Shown here in pieces: positions 58,893 to 64,000 of a DNA stretch of 64,000 nt. Position numbers and translations under genes: made by a program. Location: positions 1 to 64,000 of the forward strand of contig CAYFME010000002.1 in assembly GCA_964344145.1 (NCBI GenBank). The letters run 5' to 3'. This DNA is from JABJOE01 sp964344145. GTDB lineage: Bacteria; Patescibacteriota; Patescibacteriia; UBA9934. The notes under the pieces are model-generated. The model was not told the origin of the DNA and did no database searches. It saw nothing but the letters and a program-made list of their open reading frames with translations. Each line of letters begins with the position of its first letter. Position 1 is the first letter of the stretch.

Positions 58893-60173
58893 ATGAGGCG
58901 GCAACGTATCTCACAAGACCATCCTGACTATCGAGATCATCTCGCCGATCGCCGAGAGGCATTCCGTGAAGGTGATCGCGAATCGTGGTTTTCCGACAAA
59001 GAGGTTACGGGATCGCTGTATAGAGCCGGGTACTTTTATGAGGGGCTTGCTGTTCACGAGCAGGGCGACAGTCCGCATCCGGAGGAGACCTTTTCGCCTG
59101 AAAATATTCACGAACATGCGGAATTGGTTCGAGAGATGGCGAAGGACGAGGGGTTGATTCGACGACTCGCTCTTATGCTCACTTCAGATAGACGTTTTAC
59201 GAAGTCTCTTGAAAAACGAGGGGTAATCAAGAATACGTTTTCTCTTGGGGCGGCGGTTAAGCACGACATTCGACGTTTACTAGATAGCAAAATTTCTCAC
59301 TACTCGCCCAATCGCGTAAAGAGTGCTCGGCAGATCGAGCAGGTATTTCAAGATGGGGAGGACGCAGTCCTTTTGGAGGTGGCTGCACGTGCCGTTGAGA
59401 TGGTCGAGCAACGACGAGAACAGGTTGAGCAGATTTTTCCTGAAATGAAACGTCGGTTCATTGAGCGCATTACACCGATGATAAAAAGTAAGCGCTATCC
59501 CATTACGCTGGAAATGGCGAAGAAGCGTATTGAAGATCTGTCGGTCGTGGTTGGTTTTGCACAGGATGAACGATGGGGAGGAATGGTCGATAGGGAACGG
59601 ACAGGAATTTTCGTTTCTGTATTTGAGGTCAATGAGGGTCACGAAGAAGAGATCATCATGCACGAACTCATGCATGCTTTGGCGGGGTCATCGGTTCATG
59701 TTGAGCTCGATGAGCATGGTCAACCAGAAGGATTCGATGTTGTGCGAGCGGGGTTGAGGGATGGGGGTCAGTTTAGTTGGTTAAATGAGGCGGTGACGGA
59801 GCAAGAGACACTTAACATTATGGGGAAATCGGATTCGTGGGCATACCAAGCAGAGCGCGCGCTGCTCAAGGCTCTGCAACTTGAAGGCAAATTTCTTGTA
59901 CCTGATAGCGTCTTTCTTGATGCTTATTTCTTTTCGTCGGGTGAGTATGAGGAGGATGAGATCGCGTGGGATCTTATGAAGCGTAGTGTTGACAAGTCGT
60001 TTGCTCCTGGTTTTTTTGATAGACTCAATGCGAGTTTACAAACGCTGCCGATGAGTACCGCGATACGGTTGTTGGCAAAAAAGAGATGGAGAGAGATCTA
60101 CGATATTGGTCAGCGTAATATGGATCGTGCGAGAAAAATAGAGGATGCCGTTGCTGCCTCAATGCCTGGATAA
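58893..60173 (+). CDS. Putative zinc metallopeptidase of unknown family
   Basis: A 426-residue protein without signal or membrane segment. The motif HELMH (residues 257-261, in EIIMHELMHALAG) and a possible third ligand Glu299 in WLNEAVTEQE fit a gluzincin-type peptidase. The N-terminal half is helical and highly charged (KSARQIEQVFQDGEDAVLLEVAARAVEMVEQ). No family known to me matches the whole. It lies between a carboxypeptidase and a small membrane exporter gene, each join being TAATATG. Confidence 0.7.
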   Translation: MRRQRISQDHPDYRDHLADRREAFREGDRESWFSDKEVTGSLYRAGYFYEGLAVHEQGDSPHPEETFSPENIHEHAELVREMAKDEGLIRRLALMLTSDRRFTKSLEKRGVIKNTFSLGAAVKHDIRRLLDSKISHYSPNRVKSARQIEQVFQDGEDAVLLEVAARAVEMVEQRREQVEQIFPEMKRRFIERITPMIKSKRYPITLEMAKKRIEDLSVVVGFAQDERWGGMVDRERTGIFVSVFEVNEGHEEEIIMHELMHALAGSSVHVELDEHGQPEGFDVVRAGLRDGGQFSWLNEAVTEQETLNIMGKSDSWAYQAERALLKALQLEGKFLVPDSVFLDAYFFSSGEYEEDEIAWDLMKRSVDKSFAPGFFDRLNASLQTLPMSTAIRLLAKKRWREIYDIGQRNMDRARKIEDAVAASMPG

Positions 60174-60174
60174 T

Positions 60175-60672
60175 ATGATTGATGTTAGTTTTCTTGTAGA
60201 AGGTTTGGCAAATGTCCCGCGACCGATCGCGACGATTATTTTGGCTGCTCTGCCAGTGACAGAGCTCCGTTTAGCCATTCCGGTTGCGGCGCACGTTTGG
60301 CTGCTGCATCCGCTTGAGGCGTTTGGCTACAGCGTGGTCGGCAACCTCATCCCGCTCGTGCCGTTGTATTTTGGACTGGAGTGGCTGCAGCAGACGGCGA
60401 CGAAGTACTGGCCGTGGTTTGGGCGAGTGATCGACAAATCGATTGAGCGCGCGAAAGGACGTGTACAAAACAAATACGCCCGCTACGGAGCGCTTGCCTT
60501 GTTCCTCTTTACCGCTTTGCCATTGCCGATGACGGGACTTTGGACCGCAACACTTGCAGCGGTGGCACTGAAGATTCCGTTTCGCTACGCGTGGCGCGGG
60601 ATTGTTGCCGGTGTGTTGACGGCCGGTATCATCGTCAGCATTCTAAGCGTGAGTGCCGACGTGTACTTCTAG
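60175..60672 (+). CDS. Small multidrug export-like membrane protein
   Basis: A 165-residue membrane protein resembling the Sm_multidrug_ex family: LPVTELRLAIPVAAHVWLLHPLEAFGYSVVGNLIPLVPLYFGL and RYGALALFLFTALPLPMTGLWTATLAA. Four to five helices. Function in these bacteria is unproved. Converges with the next gene, 4-nt overlap. Confidence 0.75.
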   Translation: MIDVSFLVEGLANVPRPIATIILAALPVTELRLAIPVAAHVWLLHPLEAFGYSVVGNLIPLVPLYFGLEWLQQTATKYWPWFGRVIDKSIERAKGRVQNKYARYGALALFLFTALPLPMTGLWTATLAAVALKIPFRYAWRGIVAGVLTAGIIVSILSVSADVYF

Positions 60673-61148
60673 CTCAAGTATCGATCAACAAATGGGAGAA
60701 GGACGAAGATGATGACAGCGATTTGTCCTGCCAAGGCGTACGTGAGTTTCACGTCGCCGTATTTTTTTGTGAAAAAGTCATGGAAATAGAAGTGGAAGCG
60801 GAAGAATGGCTTCATCCAAGTCCAGTGCGTGAGGTCGTATAGGCCGATTAGTAGGTCAGGCAGCACGCTTCCGGCGATCGCAAGCGAGAAGGCAAAGAGC
60901 TGTTCTGGGGCGACAACGTTGGAGAGGGTGAGGATCAGGTAAACGCCGATCGCACCATCGATGGTAGCGTAGGCGACGGGTCCGCGTTTCTTTTTCAAGA
61001 GTCTCCAAGAGTCGGACATTTTGCTGTCCCCGTGAGGAATCATGTCGACCAGGAAGTGTGAGGCAAAACCTAGAAAGAAGCCCAAAATAGGGTTTCCAAC
61101 AACTGATCCGATAGCGGCACCGATGGCCGTATGAGTGGTAAGTGTCAT
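60669..61148 (-). CDS. Membrane protein with metal-hydrolase-like histidines
   Basis: A 159-residue protein with THTAIGAAIGSVVGNPILGFFLGFASHFLVDMIPHGD at its start, a pattern shared with YdjM/YbcI-type membrane-bound metal-dependent hydrolases and with proteins common in CPR genomes. Further histidines occur in THWTWMKPFFRFHFYFHDFF. Three to four helices. Function unknown. Confidence 0.7.
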   Translation of the reverse strand: MTLTTHTAIGAAIGSVVGNPILGFFLGFASHFLVDMIPHGDSKMSDSWRLLKKKRGPVAYATIDGAIGVYLILTLSNVVAPEQLFAFSLAIAGSVLPDLLIGLYDLTHWTWMKPFFRFHFYFHDFFTKKYGDVKLTYALAGQIAVIIFVLLPFVDRYLS

Positions 61149-61182
61149 AGACGATCAGGAGTATAGCACAGGATTGTGCAAC

Positions 61183-61213
61183 AAAAAAGACGCAGAATAT
61201 CTGCGTCTTTTTT
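61183..61213 (-). terminator. Terminator of the tRNA unit
   Basis: AAAAAAGACGCAG with CTGCGTCTTTTTT, loop AATAT; symmetric, so it serves both strands. Confidence 0.85.
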
Positions 61214-61289
61214 GGTGGCTGGGGTGGGAGTTGAACCCACGACCTCAGGCTTATGAGTCCCGCGCTCTAACCAACTGAGCTACCCAGCC
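61213..61289 (-). tRNA. tRNA with anticodon CAU (Met elongator, or Ile2)
   Basis: On the minus strand GGCTGGG acceptor, D arm GCTCAGTTGGTTAGAGC, anticodon loop CTCATAA, T arm GTGGGTTCAACTCCCAC, CCCAGCC, A, and an encoded CCA. The anticodon stem has an A-G apposition next to the loop. G1-C72 pairing excludes the initiator; elongator Met and lysidine-modified Ile2 cannot be told apart here. The 5' end abuts the gap. Confidence 0.9.
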
Positions 61290-61389
61290 NNNNNNNNNNN
61301 NNNNNNNNNNNNNNNNNNNNNNNNNNNNNNNNNNNNNNNNNNNNNNNNNNNNNNNNNNNNNNNNNNNNNNNNNNNNNNNNNNNNNNNNN
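61290..61389. other. Scaffold gap of 100 N between two tRNA genes
   Basis: A conventional gap of unknown size. Both flanks are tRNA genes on the minus strand, so further tRNAs may be hidden. Confidence 0.99.
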
Positions 61390-61467
61390 GGGAGGGACTT
61401 GAACCCTCACGATGTTGCCATCACGGGATTTTGAGTCCCGCGCGTCTACCAGTTCCGCCACCACGGC
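61390..61467 (-). tRNA. tRNA-Leu(CAA), 3' end lost in a gap
   Basis: Minus strand GCCGTGG, D arm with GGCGGAACTGGTAGACGC, anticodon stem CGGGA/TCCCG with loop CTCAAAA (anticodon CAA), a long variable arm GATGGCAACATC, and T arm GAGGGTTCAAGTCCCTC. A class II tRNA; the acceptor 3' strand is in the gap. Confidence 0.9.
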
Positions 61468-61539
61468 AAATGTATTTTGCGATGCGAATGTTACCAGATT
61501 CTGATCGTGCAGTCAATGGCATGCTATCATGTCCTTACT

Positions 61540-63180
61540 ATGCTTTCCAAACTTTTTAAACTCATTGAAAAAACACCCGTCACGCTTCCGCAGTGGATCG
61601 CGGGGTTCCTCGGCATTCTTCTTGTGCGGTTCTTTTTTGAGAACCTCTCAAGCGACACGTTCTCGGGCGTGATGGCGACGGACCTATCGACTAACGTACA
61701 CTACTTCCTCTTTTATCTTGCGGTCGTGCTATCGCTCTGGCTCTTCCTCGGATGGCTCATCCCGAAAAAGCGTGAGGTGATCGGAGCGGTTTTGCTGTTT
61801 GGCCTTCTCCTTGTTTGGTTGGCACCGTTATTGGACCTGTTGATTTCGTGGGGCGATGGGTTTGGCATGGCATATTTGTCGCAGCAGCCGTCCATGCTTT
61901 TTGCGAGCTGGCTGACGTTTTTCGGACCGCTCGAGCTTCCGGGTGCCACGCCGGGCGTGCGCATTGAAATTGCTCTGATGGTTCTCCTCGTTGCTGCCTA
62001 TACAAAAATCTCAACGAAGTCGTTTAGTAAAGCGTTCATTGCAGCCGTTGGAGGTTATACGATCATCTTTCTATGGGGATCGTTGCCAAGCGTTGTCTTT
62101 GCCGTCGCCACTGCTTTTGGATATGCGGCATCGACGCTAAGTGATATCAATGCTGTTGCCTTCTTTTTCATGGAGGCCATTCAGACGTCACTGATTTCAA
62201 CCCACGCCTTGCATCCAACGACGGTGTTAATCTCTGCTGACCGAGCGTATGAAGTCTTCTTCAACATCAGTCTTTCACAGGTGTACTACCTTGTTATTCC
62301 GATCATCTTGGCTGGCGTGATGAGATTGATTTGTCCAAAGTGGTTGTCGGCCGTTTGGGGCAACATCCGTCCCGAGCGCGTTGGTCACTATATGATGATG
62401 GCCGTGGTTGGAATGGGGCTAGCAGTCGGTTTCGCCGATGCTGATCCAACATTGTCGTGGCTCAATGCCCTGACCGTTCTGACGCTTCTGATCGCTGTTG
62501 CCTCTGCATGGCTCTACGCGGTGGCTCAGAACGATTTGGCGGATACGAAAATCGACAAGAAGACGAACAGTAGTCGACCGTTGATCAGCGGTGCAGTATC
62601 AGCCGAGCAGATGCGCTACACGTCGTGGTTTTTCCTGACGTGGACGTTGCTCGGCGGATATCTTGTGAGTCACTATGCGCTGTATTTGCTCGCGACCTAC
62701 ATCGCTCTGTCGCACGTTTACTCTATGCCTCCTCTACGCCTGCGTCGCTTCCCGCTGCTTTCGACGTTCCTCATCGGGCTCGCGAGCCTTTCTGCAGTGA
62801 TGGCAGGCTTTTACACATTCTCACCTGATCAAACAGTCGATGCGTTTCCTATCTCGTGGATCGTGCTGATCGTCGTCATCTTCACGATGGCCGCGAACCT
62901 GAAGGACGTGAAAGATCGCAAAGGTGATGCAGCGGACGGCGTTGTGACGTTGCCGGTTATCTTCGGTGACAAGAAGGGTCGATTGGTGATTGGCGCTTTG
63001 CTTGCCCTGTCGTTCTTGCTTGTCCCGACGCTTCTTGCAACGAACGCCATCTGGATTCCGACGATCATCGGCGCGGCTGCAGCTGTCGGATTGATGATAA
63101 AAGAGCCGTTTAACGAGAAATGGATTTTTGGGCTCTACTACGTTTACGCGATTGTCGTTGCGTTCATGCTCTGGGCTTGA
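61540..63180 (+). CDS. UbiA-family prenyltransferase with extra membrane domain
   Basis: A 546-residue membrane protein. The C-terminal 260 residues are a UbiA-type prenyltransferase: NDLADTKIDKKTNSSRPLISG from residue 331 holds the first Asp-rich motif and DVKDRKGDAADG the second. The first 280 residues are an unrelated set of about seven membrane helices that I cannot name. UbiA enzymes join an isoprenoid chain to an aromatic ring, sugar or glycerol phosphate; the acceptor is not evident. Start ATG 61540, following a weak extended -10 (TGCTATCAT). Confidence 0.8.
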   Translation: MLSKLFKLIEKTPVTLPQWIAGFLGILLVRFFFENLSSDTFSGVMATDLSTNVHYFLFYLAVVLSLWLFLGWLIPKKREVIGAVLLFGLLLVWLAPLLDLLISWGDGFGMAYLSQQPSMLFASWLTFFGPLELPGATPGVRIEIALMVLLVAAYTKISTKSFSKAFIAAVGGYTIIFLWGSLPSVVFAVATAFGYAASTLSDINAVAFFFMEAIQTSLISTHALHPTTVLISADRAYEVFFNISLSQVYYLVIPIILAGVMRLICPKWLSAVWGNIRPERVGHYMMMAVVGMGLAVGFADADPTLSWLNALTVLTLLIAVASAWLYAVAQNDLADTKIDKKTNSSRPLISGAVSAEQMRYTSWFFLTWTLLGGYLVSHYALYLLATYIALSHVYSMPPLRLRRFPLLSTFLIGLASLSAVMAGFYTFSPDQTVDAFPISWIVLIVVIFTMAANLKDVKDRKGDAADGVVTLPVIFGDKKGRLVIGALLALSFLLVPTLLATNAIWIPTIIGAAAAVGLMIKEPFNEKWIFGLYYVYAIVVAFMLWA

Positions 63181-63205
63181 CGAAAGAAGGGATTTCGATT
63201 ACTAT
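63177..63205 (+). promoter_or_regulatory. Promoter of the initiator tRNA gene
   Basis: TTGACG, 17-nt spacer, TACTAT; the -35 overlaps the stop codon of the UbiA-family gene and the tRNA starts 6 nt after the -10. Confidence 0.8.
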
Positions 63206-63210
63206 GCGCC

Positions 63211-63287
<77 letters not shown>

Positions 63288-63293
63288 AAAGCA

Positions 63294-63316
63294 CACGACT
63301 CCGGTCGTGCGTTTTT
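63294..63316 (+). terminator. Terminator of tRNA-fMet
   Basis: CACGAC, loop TCCG, GTCGTG, then CGTTTTT. Confidence 0.8.
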
Positions 63317-63334
63317 GATTTTGTATAAAGCAGA

Positions 63335-63363
63335 ACCGCCCGTGATCGAGGACCACGGGCGGT
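63335..63363 (-). terminator. Hairpin terminator of cassette C11
   Basis: Minus strand ACCGCCCGTG with CACGGGCGGT, 9-nt loop; tail TCTGCTTTATAC. Confidence 0.85.
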
Positions 63364-63386
63364 CGCTCACTCACGGACGGAAGGGG

Positions 63387-64000
63387 TCAGGCGTTGGCGG
63401 GCAGCGCCCGGAACTGCAGGGCGCGCAGCCAGGCGATGCTGATGCGGCGGCCCTCGGAGGGCTGTTCGAGCTCCGCTATCGCGAGCTCACGCTCGAGCTT
63501 GGCGGCTTCCGTGCTCAGCCCCTCCGGGTCGAGACCCTCGACGATCTTCCAGGGGTCCTGGCCCAGCGACTCCACGACGCCTCGCACGGCCTCGGCTTCG
63601 ACGTCGTGCCGGCCACGGGTGCCGGTCAGCTGGTCGACGAGAGGACCCATCAGCCGCGCCACCATCTCGTTGCTCTCGGCCATGTTCATGCCGGCGATGA
63701 GGATGATGCGGTAGAGGGTACTGAACCAGGCGTCACCGAGCATGCGCGCGGGCAGGGGCGCGACCTCGCCGCGGAGGATCACGCGCTCGACCAGCTTGCG
63801 GTCTCGGTCGGAGGTCTCGTAGTCCTCGCCGCTGACGATGGCGACGAGCGACGCGCTGGCGTGGGTGGGCACGAAGGCGTAGTCCACCATGAAGCGGTCG
63901 GCCGCCTGTGTGTCGCCGTCCATCAGCAGCGCGTAGAGCGTGCTGCTGTAGGCGCCGTCGCGCGCGTAGGCGCAGTTGCCACCCGGGCTGAGGCTGTCGA
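63387..64000 (-). CDS. Cassette C11: GC-rich protein, 5' end beyond the window
   Basis: The frame is open to the window edge, upstream of the ATG at 63923 (residues before it read SSTLYALL), so the true start lies outside. The visible 204 residues are soluble and mostly helical: FVPTHASASLVAIVSGEDYE, DAWFSTLYRIILIAGMNMAESNEMVARLMGPL, AEAVRGVVESLGQDPWKIVEGLD and a Glu-rich helix near the end. Family unknown. Strongly GC-rich with the cassette-type terminator. Confidence 0.75.
   Translation of the reverse strand, partial: DSLSPGGNCAYARDGAYSSTLYALLMDGDTQAADRFMVDYAFVPTHASASLVAIVSGEDYETSDRDRKLVERVILRGEVAPLPARMLGDAWFSTLYRIILIAGMNMAESNEMVARLMGPLVDQLTGTRGRHDVEAEAVRGVVESLGQDPWKIVEGLDPEGLSTEAAKLERELAIAELEQPSEGRRISIAWLRALQFRALPANA

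Overview
The window looks like a chromosome segment of a Patescibacteria (CPR) bacterium, possibly of the ABY1/Uhrbacteria type (the class-level guess is weak). The evidence: the S10/spc ribosomal cluster runs from rpsS to secY with no rpmD (L30) gene between rpsE and rplO, which is a CPR hallmark; S14 is the short zinc type; ProRS, AspRS, LeuRS, TruB and adenylate kinase are all trimmed forms; and TGA is used as a stop, so the code is 11 and not the Gracilibacteria code. Many native genes lack a Shine-Dalgarno sequence and start 0-4 nt after the predicted transcription start, or follow the previous stop as TAGTATG or TAATATG. Two runs of 100 N (53116-53215 and 61290-61389) are scaffold gaps.

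Layout. 1-3117: a zinc operon (Fur-family regulator, znuA, znuC, znuB) with an operator built into its promoter. 3797-10082: a YibE/F-like membrane protein, proS, and a copper module (a Met/His/Cys-rich exported protein, an HMA/DsbD-like/cupredoxin fusion, and the CopA ATPase). 10779-13560: HU, RNase Y, TruB. 14280-19951: a pseudopilin, infB, trxA-trxB, glutamate dehydrogenase. 20758-30426: leuS, a propeller-like lipoprotein, an MFS carrier, ComEC in two overlapping ORFs, ndk, a structured RNA, murA, an M50 protease. 32770-49154: rpsL, rpsG, fusA, tuf, and the S10/spc genes to secY. 49969-63180: adk, map, ruvX, recO, aspS, glmS, scpAB, a D,D-carboxypeptidase, a putative zinc peptidase, membrane proteins, tRNAs and a UbiA-family enzyme.

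The housekeeping order is broken by eleven single-gene cassettes (C1-C11: about 3.2, 10.4, 13.8, 14.9, 20.0, 30.5-31.5, 31.6, 32.2, 36.3, 49.3 and 63.4 kb). Each is visibly GC-richer than its neighbours. Most have a TTGACN-17-nt promoter and a Shine-Dalgarno sequence, and each ends in a GC-rich hairpin followed by a related tail (such as TCGTGCATT or CTGCTTTAT). Most products are unrecognised; one is a complete response-regulator receiver domain and one a degenerate receiver-like fold.

A second unexplained layer is a set of ten intergenic palindromes, usually 32-38 bp, with different arms but all centred on GATC (CGATCG in nine). Five lie just after cassette C10, four of them at 44-45 bp spacing; nine of the ten sit beside cassettes. 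A third layer is large intercistronic RNA-like structure: a three-way junction of about 300 nt between rpsL and rpsG, a 275-nt closed structure with promoter and terminator between ndk and murA, and a multi-hairpin region between rpsJ and rplC. These three layers are the best candidates for something undescribed. All calls come from reading the sequence; no database search or folding program was run.
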